Shown: positions 25,048-33,546 of the stretch, piece by piece | Numbering within the stretch: position 1 is the stretch's first letter | Layout: every line of letters starts with the position of its first letter | Source: JAKACA01 sp052143575 | Lineage (GTDB): Bacteria > Actinomycetota > Acidimicrobiia > Acidimicrobiales > Bog-793 | Reading direction: 5' to 3' | DNA length: 64,000 nucleotides | NCBI GenBank assembly: GCA_052143575.1 | Contig: JBKQSP010000069.1 | Coordinates: 1-64,000, forward strand | Translations under genes and position numbers: made by a program | Notes under the pieces: generated by a model | Databases searched by the model: none | What the model saw: the letters and a program-made list of their open reading frames with translations, nothing else | Told to the model about the DNA's origin: nothing

Positions 25048-26790
25048 TTGACGAACACGAGAGGTAGAGCGCGCCGACGTGCCACCTGGCGGGCGCTTGT
25101 AGCGATACTGGCCGTGACGATCACGGCCGGCTTCTTCGCGGCGGCCTCGTCGGTGCCAAATGCAGGCGCGGCGAGCAAGGCCGGCGCCAAGTCGCTCTCG
25201 GCCAAACTGACGGCCAAGTCGGTGGCAGCCAAGGGAGAGCTCGACTGCAACGGTGACAGCCCGGTCCAGAAGGCACTGCGGCAGTCGTCGCTCTGCACCG
25301 ACATCCGCGGGTTGCCGGGCGTGGACAATGCCAACACCTGGGGCGGCAAGTTCTACGACAACGGCGTCTACATCGGGCACGACGAGCCCGACATGACGTT
25401 CAACTCCACCGTGGCCGGATCTGGCAACAACGTCAGCTGGGTCGACACCATCGGGAAGGACCCGACGGCAGCGCCCACGACCACCGACCCCGGCCACGAC
25501 GTCACGCACTACTTTCAGTTGACGCCTGCCCCCTGGTTCTCGATGGCGATGTGCGACAGCAACTCGTACCCGCAGCTGCCCTGCACCGCCGAGAGCGACA
25601 GCAACGCTCCTTCCGGCCTCTACCCCGGTGGCGGGTCGGCCTTCATGGAGATGCAGCTGTACCCGCCGGGTGAGCCTCCGTTCGTGGACTCCACGAGCTG
25701 TGACGACAGCCACTGGTGCGCAGCCCTCACGATCGACAGCCTCGAGTGCACCGACCAGTTCGCCCAGTGCAACCCGGACTGCGAGGAGCCCGTCAACTTC
25801 GCCTTCATCCAGACGAACGGCGTACCCACCGGTCCACCCAGCCCACAGCTCGCCGACCTGGACACCGAGACGCCCAATGCCAACACACTCCTCATGAACG
25901 GGGGCGACACGCTCAAGATCCACATGTGGGACGCCCTCATACCAGGAGGTGGTGGCGCCCGGGCCTTCAAAGTCACGATCGACGACGTCACGACGGGGCA
26001 GACGGGCTCGATGCAGGCATCTGCAGCCAACGGCTTCATGAACACCTCGATCGTGGACTGCTCCGGCTCGCCCTACAACTTCCAACCCGAGTACTCGTCG
26101 GCCCTGCGGCAGAACATCGTCCCCTGGGCGGCCCTGCAGACCGACATCAGCACCGAGTTCGAGACCGGTCACTTCGAGGGCTGCAGCTCCGTGACGGACC
26201 CGTTCACCCTTAACATCTTCGGCATCAGCGACACGGCGTGGTCGGAGTGCGTCGGTGGCTACGAGGTTCCCGGGGGGTCGGAAGGTGCCGAGACGAGCGA
26301 CGCCCTCTGCTACCCGGCGGGTGACACGCACGGTGTCTTCGATACCCAGCCTGACTTGGCGACGGGTTGTCAGGACAACTATGCGCAGAACGGTGACCTC
26401 GACTTCGATGGCGAGCCCTACTACACCGACTGGCCGACAGGACGGCAGCCGACGGCGACGTGGGCCGGCAGCTTCGAGCAGCAACGGCCAACCTCGGCAG
26501 GGGCACCGTATTCGTCGTTCTTCTTCCAGACCGACATCGCCCTCAGCGAGTCGACCTGCACGGCCAGCGACCTGAGCGGATGCACCGTCCCGCCAAACGG
26601 TCCGGGGCACTTCTACCCGTACTGGTCGGAGACCAACACGGGGTCGGATTGCCTCATCGCATTCGGGAACGTCTCTGCTCGTGCCAACGACTTCGGCCAG
26701 GACGGCGAGTACGGGACGAACCAGTTCACGACGCTCGGCTACCCCGAATTCGAGAGCCAGTCGTACAAGAACACCTGCCCGGCGACCTGA
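25048..26790 (+). CDS. Large Cys-containing secreted protein of unknown function
   Basis: 580 residues from TTG 25048; AAGGGGG six bases upstream decides this start over the open frame beyond it. N-terminus: RGRARRR, a hydrophobic helix and an Ala-rich cleavage region near residue 42, i.e. a classical signal peptide. The mature part has 18 cysteines, is rich in Asp, Gly, Thr, Trp and Tyr, and has no membrane anchor, so it is probably released and disulfide-bonded. Segments such as GHDEPDMTFNSTVAGSGNN, GDTLKIHMWDAL and TTLGYPEFESQSY look beta-rich. No catalytic motif is recognised. It has its own promoter and downstream hairpins, so it is a single-gene unit and perhaps strongly expressed. Confidence 0.8.
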   Translation: MTNTRGRARRRATWRALVAILAVTITAGFFAAASSVPNAGAASKAGAKSLSAKLTAKSVAAKGELDCNGDSPVQKALRQSSLCTDIRGLPGVDNANTWGGKFYDNGVYIGHDEPDMTFNSTVAGSGNNVSWVDTIGKDPTAAPTTTDPGHDVTHYFQLTPAPWFSMAMCDSNSYPQLPCTAESDSNAPSGLYPGGGSAFMEMQLYPPGEPPFVDSTSCDDSHWCAALTIDSLECTDQFAQCNPDCEEPVNFAFIQTNGVPTGPPSPQLADLDTETPNANTLLMNGGDTLKIHMWDALIPGGGGARAFKVTIDDVTTGQTGSMQASAANGFMNTSIVDCSGSPYNFQPEYSSALRQNIVPWAALQTDISTEFETGHFEGCSSVTDPFTLNIFGISDTAWSECVGGYEVPGGSEGAETSDALCYPAGDTHGVFDTQPDLATGCQDNYAQNGDLDFDGEPYYTDWPTGRQPTATWAGSFEQQRPTSAGAPYSSFFFQTDIALSESTCTASDLSGCTVPPNGPGHFYPYWSETNTGSDCLIAFGNVSARANDFGQDGEYGTNQFTTLGYPEFESQSYKNTCPAT

Positions 26791-26808
26791 GCAACGCCTG
26801 AAACCCCC

Positions 26809-26839
26809 ACGGCCAGCGGACCATCCCGCCGCTGACCGT
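26809..26839 (+). terminator. First hairpin after the secreted protein gene
   Basis: An 11-bp stem with one mismatch (26809-26819 against 26829-26839, CGGCCAGCGG with CCGCTGACCG) and a 9-base loop, 18 bases after the stop. No T-run. Confidence 0.45.
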
Positions 26840-26883
26840 GCGGCGGCCCTACTGCCCCACGGTGCCGCTGAGCGACACGCTGA

Positions 26884-26918
26884 CCGGCCGGGCCTGAGAC
26901 CACCTCAGGCCCGGCCGG
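26884..26918. terminator. Strong bidirectional hairpin between convergent genes
   Basis: A perfect 15-bp stem (CCGGCCGGGCCTGAG at 26884-26898, its complement at 26904-26918) with loop ACCAC lies between the secreted-protein gene and mug. It is placed to stop transcription from both sides; it lacks a T-run, as is common for GC-rich actinobacterial terminators. Confidence 0.7.
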
Positions 26919-26924
26919 CTCGCG

Positions 26925-27494
26925 TCAGGGCTTCCGCCCTGGCTCCGTGCCGACGGCCGCACGCAACGAAGCGAAGGCGGCCACGAGGTCGTCGAACTGG
27001 TAGTGGGCCTGCAGGCCGCTCGGGTTGGGGAGGAGCCAGACGCGAGCGCCGCCGACCGCCTCGGCCTGCTCACCGACGACGGCCTTCGGCTTGCCGAAGG
27101 CGACTCGGTAGGCGCCCGTGCCGACGACGGCCACGAAGCGGGGTTGCCAGCGCCTGACCGTGCGAACGAGTCGCCTGCCGCCGCGCCGGAGCTCCTCCGG
27201 CGTGAGCTCGGCCGCCCTGGCGCTTGAACGCCCCACGAGGTTCGTTACCCCGAGACCCAGATCCAGCAAGCGGCGGTCGTCCTCGGGGGCGACGACCTCC
27301 GGCGTGAACCCCGCCGCCTGCAGGACCTTCCAGAAGCGGTTGCCGGGACGGGCGAAATGATGGCCGACAGCCGCCGACCACAGCCCGGGGTTGATGCCGC
27401 AAAAGAGCACGTCGAGGTGCAGCGCGATGACGTCAGGTATCCGGCGGCCGGCGGCTGCCTCGAGATCATGGCGGGACGGCCGTATCGGCTGCAT
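26925..27494 (-). CDS. mug: G/U mismatch-specific DNA glycosylase (Mug/TDG family)
   Basis: 189 residues from ATG 27494. Removes uracil or ethenocytosine opposite guanine in base-excision repair. The catalytic motif is FCGINPGLWSA, which holds the Asn of the Mug/TDG active site, then HFARPGNRFWKVL, LGVTNLV and the C-terminal wedge/loop NPSGLQAHY. Length and order match Mug. The frame extends to 27521 but lacks the family beyond 27494. It shares a short region with the divergent Ntn-hydrolase gene. Confidence 0.92.
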   Translation of the reverse strand: MQPIRPSRHDLEAAAGRRIPDVIALHLDVLFCGINPGLWSAAVGHHFARPGNRFWKVLQAAGFTPEVVAPEDDRRLLDLGLGVTNLVGRSSARAAELTPEELRRGGRRLVRTVRRWQPRFVAVVGTGAYRVAFGKPKAVVGEQAEAVGGARVWLLPNPSGLQAHYQFDDLVAAFASLRAAVGTEPGRKP

Positions 27495-27534
27495 CGCTCC
27501 AGACTGCCACCAACCGCCCACCTCGCCGTTGTCC

Positions 27535-27540
27535 TATGGT
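27535..27540 (+). promoter_or_regulatory. -10 hexamer TATGGT placed for a leaderless GTG start
   Basis: TATGGT ends seven bases before GTG 27548. An in-frame ATG inside this hexamer (27536) would then not be transcribed, which supports GTG 27548 as the start. Confidence 0.5.
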
Positions 27541-27547
27541 CGGATCC

Positions 27548-28738
27548 GTGTGCGACACGATGGTGCGGATCTCGGACGAAGGTGTTCTCTTCGCGAAGAA
27601 CAGCGACCGCGACGGCAACGAGTCACAGCTCCTCGAATGGGTGCCGGCGGCTCGGCACGAGCCGGGCGGGCGGCTCGCCTGCACGTGGATCGAGATCCCG
27701 CAGGCAGCCATCACCCACGCCGTACTGATCTCGCGGCCCTGGTGGATGTGGGGCGCCGAGATGGGGGCCAACGAGCACGGTGTCGTCATCGGGAACGAGG
27801 CCGTGTTCACGAACCAGCCGGCTGGTGAGGCCGCCCTCCTCGGCATGGATCTCCTGCGTCTCGCCCTGGAACGCGCCAGCGACGCCGATGGTGCCGCCTC
27901 GGTGATCATCGACCTGCTGGAGCGGTACGGGCAGGGAGGTGCGTGCAGCTACGAGCGGCCGGGTTTCACGTATCACAACAGCTTCCTCATCGCCGATCCC
28001 AGCGGTGCCGTGGTCCTCGAGACGGCCGGTCGCCACTGGGCGACCGAGGCCGTGCGCTCCGGAGCCCGCAGCATCTCGAACGGCCTAACGATCGCCCCCT
28101 TCGCCGCTTCCTTCGCCGACCACGTGCGGGAGCGGGTGACGGCCTGTCGCCTGCGTCGCGCCCGCACGGAGGCGGCCACGGCCGGGGCGGGCAGCCCGGG
28201 AGCGCTCATGGCAGCGCTGCGCGATCACGGCCCGGGTGGGATCCCCCGTTGGTCGCCCGTCAACGGGACCCTGCAAGCGCCGTGTGTGCACGCCGGCGGC
28301 ATGCTGGCGTCCAGCCAAACGACGGCGTCGCTCGTCTCCGATCTGAGGGACCGGCCGCTGCACTGGGCGACGGCGACGGCGGCGCCCTGCACGTCGCTCT
28401 TCAAGCCCGTGCGCGTGCACGAGCCGGTGGACCTCGGCCCGGCGCCGACGAACCGCTACGACCCCGACACGCTCTGGTGGCGCCATGAACGCCTGCACCG
28501 CGCCACCGTGGCGGACCTGGCCGGACTGCTCCCCCGCTACCGGCACGCACGGGATCGCACGGAAGCCGCCTGGATCGAGGACCCACCCTCTTCAGCCACC
28601 GCCTTCGCCGCCGCCGAGGAGCTCGAGGAGACGTGGTTTCGCGATCTCGGAGGAGGCACAGCCGACCGCCGGCCGTATTTCGTGCGACGAACCTGGCATG
28701 GCCTCGAGACGGCAGCGGGAAGGGAGATGGGGGCGTGA
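27548..28738 (+). CDS. Ntn-hydrolase of the C69/secernin family
   Basis: 396 residues starting V-C-D-T-M-V; removal of the formyl-Met leaves Cys as the N-terminal nucleophile, as in PepD-type dipeptidases and secernins. Family segments are LFAKNSDRDGNESQ, RPWWMWGAEMGANEHGVVIGNEAVF, LERYGQGG and SFLIADPSGAVVLETAGRHWA. The oxyanion and substrate residues (NSDR, GNEA) are conserved. It cleaves an amide bond, perhaps of a small peptide or acyl-amino compound; no signal peptide, so cytoplasmic. Its stop overlaps the monoamine-oxidase start by four bases, suggesting that hydrolysis releases the amine oxidised next. Confidence 0.82.
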   Translation: MCDTMVRISDEGVLFAKNSDRDGNESQLLEWVPAARHEPGGRLACTWIEIPQAAITHAVLISRPWWMWGAEMGANEHGVVIGNEAVFTNQPAGEAALLGMDLLRLALERASDADGAASVIIDLLERYGQGGACSYERPGFTYHNSFLIADPSGAVVLETAGRHWATEAVRSGARSISNGLTIAPFAASFADHVRERVTACRLRRARTEAATAGAGSPGALMAALRDHGPGGIPRWSPVNGTLQAPCVHAGGMLASSQTTASLVSDLRDRPLHWATATAAPCTSLFKPVRVHEPVDLGPAPTNRYDPDTLWWRHERLHRATVADLAGLLPRYRHARDRTEAAWIEDPPSSATAFAAAEELEETWFRDLGGGTADRRPYFVRRTWHGLETAAGREMGA

Positions 28739-30099
28739 CGACTCAGCGGATCATCGTCGTGGGGGCGGGCCTCGCAGGGCTGACGGCGGCGCGGCGCCTG
28801 CTTGCGGGCGGCGCTGAGGTCGAGGTCTTCGAAGCACGCCCCCGGGTCGGAGGACGGACCGAGGGCGGGCAGACAGCCGACGGCGTGCCGGTGGAGCTCG
28901 GAGGCCAGTGGATCGGCCCGACCCAGAACCGCATGTACTCCCTCGTGAGCGAGCTCGGCCTCGAGACGTTCCCGACCTACAACGAGGGAGAGCACGTCAT
29001 CTTCCTCGGCGGCAAGACGAGCCGGATGAGCTCGCGTCGCGGGGCGGTCCCCAAGCTCAGCCCCTTCGTCCTGGCCGACCTCTTCCAGGGCCTCACGAGG
29101 TTCACGCGCCTGGCGAACCGCGTTCCCCTCGACGAGCCCTGGAACGCTCCGCGGGCGGCCCAGCTGGACGGCGAGACCTTTGAGACCTGGATCCTGCGCA
29201 ACCTGCGGACCGAGGTGGGGCGGAGCTACTTCCGCATCGTGGCCGAGGCGGTCTTCTCGGCGCAGAGCACGGACTTCTCCGCCTTGCACGCGCTGTTCTA
29301 CGCCCACTCCGGCACAGACCTGGAGGGACTCATCTCCGTGGACCGGGGAGCCCAACAGGACCGCGTCGTCGGAGGCTCCGTCCGCATCAGCGAGGCACTG
29401 GCCGAACACCTCGGCGGGCGGCTCCACCTTGAGAGCCCGGTGCGGCGAGTCGAACAGGATGAGACGGGTGTCCGCCTGCTGCTGCGAAGCGGCGAAGTCG
29501 TCGCCGGCGATCGGGTGATCGTGACGCTGCCGCCGAGCCTTGCCGGCCGCCTCGAGTATGCCCCGGCCCTGCCTTCCTGGCGTGACCAGCTCACCCAGCG
29601 GCTCCCGGCCGGCTCGGTGATCAAGCTGTACGCCGTCTACGACGAGCCCTTCTGGCGCCAAGACGGCTTGACCGGGCAGGCGGCCTCCGACATCGGACCC
29701 GTCAAGGTCACCTTCGACAACTCGCCGCCGTCGGGCCGGCCGGGCATCCTCATGGGCTTCATCGAAGGCAACGACGGCCGTCAGTGGGCGCGAGGCTCGA
29801 TGGAGGAGCGCCAACGGGTCGCCGTCGAGTGTTTCGCCCGCTACTTCGGCCCGAGGGCGCGCGACATCACGGAATACATCGAGCGGGACTGGATGGCCGA
29901 GGAGTTCACCCGCGGTTGCTACGGGGCGCACTTCACCCCGGGCGTCTGGACGGCGTACGGCTCGGCGCTACGCCCGCCGATCGGGCGCATCCACTTTGCC
30001 GGGGCCGATCACTCGGCCGTGTGGAACGGCTACATGGAGGGCGCCGTGCGCTCCGGTGAAGAGGCGGCCGACGACGTGCTCTCGCTCGCCGGCGGCTGA
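28735..30099 (+). CDS. Flavin-containing monoamine oxidase family protein
   Basis: 454 residues from GTG 28735 (GTGA overlap, GGGAGA upstream). Oxidises an amine to imine and H2O2 with FAD. Motifs in order: IVVGAGLAGLTAARRL, the Arg-rich RVGGRTEGG, VELGGQWIGPTQNRM, then FTRGCYGAHFTPG near 390-402 and RIHFAGADHSAVWNGYMEGAV. RGCY is the place where mitochondrial MAO carries its covalent 8-alpha-S-cysteinyl FAD, so covalent flavin is likely. The substrate is unknown; the upstream Ntn-hydrolase is the best clue. Confidence 0.88.
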   Translation: MTTQRIIVVGAGLAGLTAARRLLAGGAEVEVFEARPRVGGRTEGGQTADGVPVELGGQWIGPTQNRMYSLVSELGLETFPTYNEGEHVIFLGGKTSRMSSRRGAVPKLSPFVLADLFQGLTRFTRLANRVPLDEPWNAPRAAQLDGETFETWILRNLRTEVGRSYFRIVAEAVFSAQSTDFSALHALFYAHSGTDLEGLISVDRGAQQDRVVGGSVRISEALAEHLGGRLHLESPVRRVEQDETGVRLLLRSGEVVAGDRVIVTLPPSLAGRLEYAPALPSWRDQLTQRLPAGSVIKLYAVYDEPFWRQDGLTGQAASDIGPVKVTFDNSPPSGRPGILMGFIEGNDGRQWARGSMEERQRVAVECFARYFGPRARDITEYIERDWMAEEFTRGCYGAHFTPGVWTAYGSALRPPIGRIHFAGADHSAVWNGYMEGAVRSGEEAADDVLSLAGG

Positions 30100-30109
30100 C
30101 GACTCGGCA

Positions 30110-33100
30110 TTAGGCGATCGGGATGCGCAGGTCCGCCAGGACCTGTGAGACGAGAGGCCGGACGGCGTCGGGCGAATAGCGGCGGGAGATCGTGCGCCGG
30201 CCGTTGCCAGCAAGCTTCATCCAGAGCTCGGCGTCGCGATAGGCGCGCACGACGGCGGTGGCGAATTCCTCGGCTCCGTCGGATACGAGAACGTCGCTCT
30301 CGTGCACGAGGCCCATCCCTTCCGCACCGATGCGGGTGGTGACGACGGGGAGCCCGTGCGCAAGGCTCTCGCCGACCTTGCCCTTCATGCCGGCCCCGTA
30401 GCGCAGTGGAGCGACGAAGAGCCGGGTTCTCTCGTAGAGGTCGCTGAGATCGGGCACCCAGCCGAGCACGCGGACACCGTGGCCGGCGAGGGCCCAGATG
30501 TCGTCGGTGGGATGGCTCCCGACGATGTAGGTGGGGATGTCCGGCAGCTCCTCCCACACCCGCGGGAGGATCTCCTCGACCAGCCAGTGGGCGGCGTCCC
30601 CGTTCGGGGGGTGCGGGAAACTGCCCACGAAGAGAAGGCCCTCCCGTTTCGTGAAGGGTTGGCCGCCTGCCTCGTCCCGGTGGATGTTCGGCACGACGTG
30701 AACCGACAGGCTCGGCACTTCGCTGAGCAGCATGTCGCGCTCGACTGGCGACACCACCAGCGTCATGTCGGCCGACCTCGCCAGCGTGAGCTCCATCGCC
30801 TGCTGATGCTCGGCGATGCGGAACCGCTCCAGGTTGCCCTCAACCTCGGCGCGGCGCCGCTCCCTCACATAGTGCAAGTCCACGGTGTCGTAGATGACCT
30901 TCGCGTTCGGGCACAGCTTGCGCACCATCGGCAGGTGCTGCCAGGCGGGCTCGGGCCGGCAGAGCATCGCGAGGCGGAGATCGTCGCCGACCTCTGTCAG
31001 GAAACCCGGCAAACGGTTGTAACCGTCCAACACCTCGATCCCGAGATCGCGCAGCGGAGCCGAGTACGCCGGTAGGTCGACGCCGCTGTTGGGCAGGAAC
31101 GTGACGCCGAAGCCGAGCTCCCGGAAGATGCAGAGCAGCTCCCACATGCGCCGGGAGCCGGAGTCCTGGTTCGGCGTCGGTATCTGCTCGTCGACGACGA
31201 GCACCCGCCCGGAGGGGGGACGCCAGCTGTCAGCTCGGGGGCGGCCCGCCTCACCTGACGGATGGCTCGCCAGCTCGGCCTCCCACTTGGCGCGGAAGAC
31301 CTCCTTGTTGATGACCTGGTGCCGCTTCACGCCCGTCGACTCGTCGGTCCCGTGACTGCCGCCCTCGAGGTGCACGACGACCGAGCGCGGCTCGTAGACG
31401 ACGCGATAGCCGAGTCGGCGGGCGGAGAACGCCAGGTCGGTGTCTTCGTAGTAGGCCGGCACGAAGCGCGTGTCGAGACCGTCGGTGGCGTCGAGCACCT
31501 CGCGGCGAACGAGGAGGCATGCCCCTGAGCAGTAATCGACGTCTCGCCTGAAGTTGTAGGCCGGATCTGCGGGATCGTCACCGCCGCCGAAGTTCCAGGC
31601 GCTGCCGTCTCGCCACACGATGCCGCCCGCCTCCTGCAGCCGGCCATCGGGATACACGAGCTTCGCCCCGACGATGCCGACTTCCTCATTCGTCTCGACG
31701 ACCTCGACGAGGGCATCGAGCCAGCCAGGGCGCACGATCGTGTCGTTGTTGAGCAGCACGACGTAACGACCGCGTGCGGCCGCCAGGCCGGCGTTGACGG
31801 CGTGCACGAAGCCGCCGTTCGGTTGCAGGCGAACCGTCTCGACGCCCTTCACGAGTTTCAGCATGCGTGATGTCTCGTCGGTGGAGCCGTCGTCGACCAC
31901 GACGACTGCGTAGGGCGTGGCGCAAGGATCCTCGGCGATGGAACGAAGGCAATTTGCGGTGAGCGCCCAGTTGTTGTGGACGGGTATGACGATCGTCAGC
32001 TCCGGATCCTCGACGGTCGGCAAGGGGATCGAGGTAGCTGCCGGCACGACGGGGGCCGCTGGAAGCGCCGTCTTCGGGGTGCGGATCGGGCGCACGCCCG
32101 CCAGGGTCCGTACGGCGATGCGGTAACTGCGACGACGGAGCGTGCGCGCTGGGGCCAACGCCTCGATCGCCTGCCGATAGGCGCGGCCGACGCGGAACCA
32201 GGCGGACGACGTCAGCACCTCGAGCTCGCGAGCCGACTGTTCCTGCACGCGCTCGGCTTGGCGCAGGCTCTCCCTCGCCTCGGCGAGGGCGGCTGCCAAG
32301 GTCTCGCGGCGACGCACGGCGCGCAGCTCGGCGCGGCGGTGTCGACGCACGGACTGCAGCGCTTGCTCGTAGGCGCCGGCGAGATCGTCTCGCTCCTCGG
32401 TGCGCTCAGCCGCTGCCCTGCGGGCATCCTCGAGCTCACCGGAGGCCGCGGCGAGCAAGCTGCGCGCCTCGTCCCGCTCCTCCGATGCCACGGCCAAGGC
32501 GCCGCGAGCCTCTTCGCGCTGCCTGATCGTGCGCTGTACGAGCTCCAATCCGACGTCGACGAGCGTGCTGTAGCCGGGCAAGGACGTCAGATCCCGCTGC
32601 GAGGCCACTGCCACCAGGTAGCGCGGGATCAGCTTCGTGCCGGCCACCCAATGGTCCTGGTCAGGCTGCAACGCCAAGGTGGTGAGCTCGCCCGGCACCT
32701 CGACCGGCTCGAGCGGAGCGAGGACGGAACCCACGGCCAGGTTCTGCCCCCACAGGCGGACCTGCGGAAATTGCGCTCGGAGGAGGCCCTCGAATTCGTC
32801 AGGGTTCAGCTCGCGGACGTGGAACGGGTTGTCCTGGTGCAGGCTGTGCGAGACGTCGCGGTCGGGCGTCGAGGCGATGAACAAGCCGTCCGGTGCAAGG
32901 ACGCGGGCAACGCCTTCGAGGAGGGCGGCGTGGTCGTCGACGTGCTCGACAGCCTCGAAGCACACCACGACGTCGAACGACCCGTCCGGGATGGCCGACA
33001 GGTCGAGCATGTCGCCCTCGACAAACGAGAGGTTCGGCAGCTGATAGGTGTCCTTGCCGTGGGCGATGCTGGCGGCGTCGATGTCGAGTCCGACGACGTC

Positions 33101-33292
33101 TCGGGCCAGGGTGGCGAGGAGGGCCGATCCGTAACCCTCGCCGCTGGCGAGATCCAGCACGCGCCGGCCCGCCACGTGGGAGGCGGCAAAGAGGTAGCGG
33201 TGGTAGTGCTCGTAGACGACCTCGAGGTCCTCGGCCCAGGGCACGCAGCGCTCACCCGTCCAGTCGATGAGACGACTCCCAGCCGTGGTCAT
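30110..33292 (-). CDS. Methyltransferase-coiled coil-GT2-GT4 fusion, glycan assembly
   Basis: 1060 residues on one frame. (1) Residues about 40-145: SAM methyltransferase (RVLDLASGEGYGSALLATL, VVVCFEAVEHVDD). (2) About 255-360: Glu/Ala/Arg-rich coiled coil (EARGALAVASEERDEARSLL). (3) About 430-650: GT2 domain of rhamnosyltransferase type (LTIVIPVHNNWALT, VVVVDDGSTDET, LLNNDTIVRPGW, YYEDTDLAFSARRLG). (4) About 695-1055: GT4 domain (EGLLFVGSFPHPPNGDA, FVAPLRYGAGMKGKVGESLAHGLPVVTT). Each part keeps its key residues. Such chains couple polymer capping to chain growth in O-antigen systems like WbdD/WbdA, so a length-controlling glycan synthase is a reasonable inference. It is divergent from another coiled-coil methyltransferase gene. 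Confidence 0.88.
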   Translation of the reverse strand: MTTAGSRLIDWTGERCVPWAEDLEVVYEHYHRYLFAASHVAGRRVLDLASGEGYGSALLATLARDVVGLDIDAASIAHGKDTYQLPNLSFVEGDMLDLSAIPDGSFDVVVCFEAVEHVDDHAALLEGVARVLAPDGLFIASTPDRDVSHSLHQDNPFHVRELNPDEFEGLLRAQFPQVRLWGQNLAVGSVLAPLEPVEVPGELTTLALQPDQDHWVAGTKLIPRYLVAVASQRDLTSLPGYSTLVDVGLELVQRTIRQREEARGALAVASEERDEARSLLAAASGELEDARRAAAERTEERDDLAGAYEQALQSVRRHRRAELRAVRRRETLAAALAEARESLRQAERVQEQSARELEVLTSSAWFRVGRAYRQAIEALAPARTLRRRSYRIAVRTLAGVRPIRTPKTALPAAPVVPAATSIPLPTVEDPELTIVIPVHNNWALTANCLRSIAEDPCATPYAVVVVDDGSTDETSRMLKLVKGVETVRLQPNGGFVHAVNAGLAAARGRYVVLLNNDTIVRPGWLDALVEVVETNEEVGIVGAKLVYPDGRLQEAGGIVWRDGSAWNFGGGDDPADPAYNFRRDVDYCSGACLLVRREVLDATDGLDTRFVPAYYEDTDLAFSARRLGYRVVYEPRSVVVHLEGGSHGTDESTGVKRHQVINKEVFRAKWEAELASHPSGEAGRPRADSWRPPSGRVLVVDEQIPTPNQDSGSRRMWELLCIFRELGFGVTFLPNSGVDLPAYSAPLRDLGIEVLDGYNRLPGFLTEVGDDLRLAMLCRPEPAWQHLPMVRKLCPNAKVIYDTVDLHYVRERRRAEVEGNLERFRIAEHQQAMELTLARSADMTLVVSPVERDMLLSEVPSLSVHVVPNIHRDEAGGQPFTKREGLLFVGSFPHPPNGDAAHWLVEEILPRVWEELPDIPTYIVGSHPTDDIWALAGHGVRVLGWVPDLSDLYERTRLFVAPLRYGAGMKGKVGESLAHGLPVVTTRIGAEGMGLVHESDVLVSDGAEEFATAVVRAYRDAELWMKLAGNGRRTISRRYSPDAVRPLVSQVLADLRIPIA

Positions 33293-33546
33293 CGCACCGC
33301 CGCCGGCATGAGCATGGCACCAAACTCGCTCGAGCGTGCCGGAGTATTGGACCCGTCGGGCGTGGTCAGCTCAGACATCGCACCCTGACGAGGGCCTGCA
33401 GCACGTCACCTCCGTATCCTCGCAGATCCGCGCCCCGCCATGCGATTATTCAAGACGACCGGGCAGCGCCGCCACGGCGGAGTCGGCGGCAAGCCGCAAC
33501 GCCTCGATGATCGTCGCAACTCGCCGACGTCTGCTGTAATGAGCGC

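Noticed and set aside
24934..26610. Minus-strand open frame of 558 codons opposite the secreted protein
   Set aside because: The plus strand has a signal peptide, ribosome site, promoter and terminator; the minus frame has none of these and no family pattern.
33293..33546. Possible RNA gene or riboswitch in the largest intergenic region
   Set aside because: I looked for stable hairpins with conserved-looking loops and tRNA-like arms and found none; only a weak TGTAAT near the downstream start.
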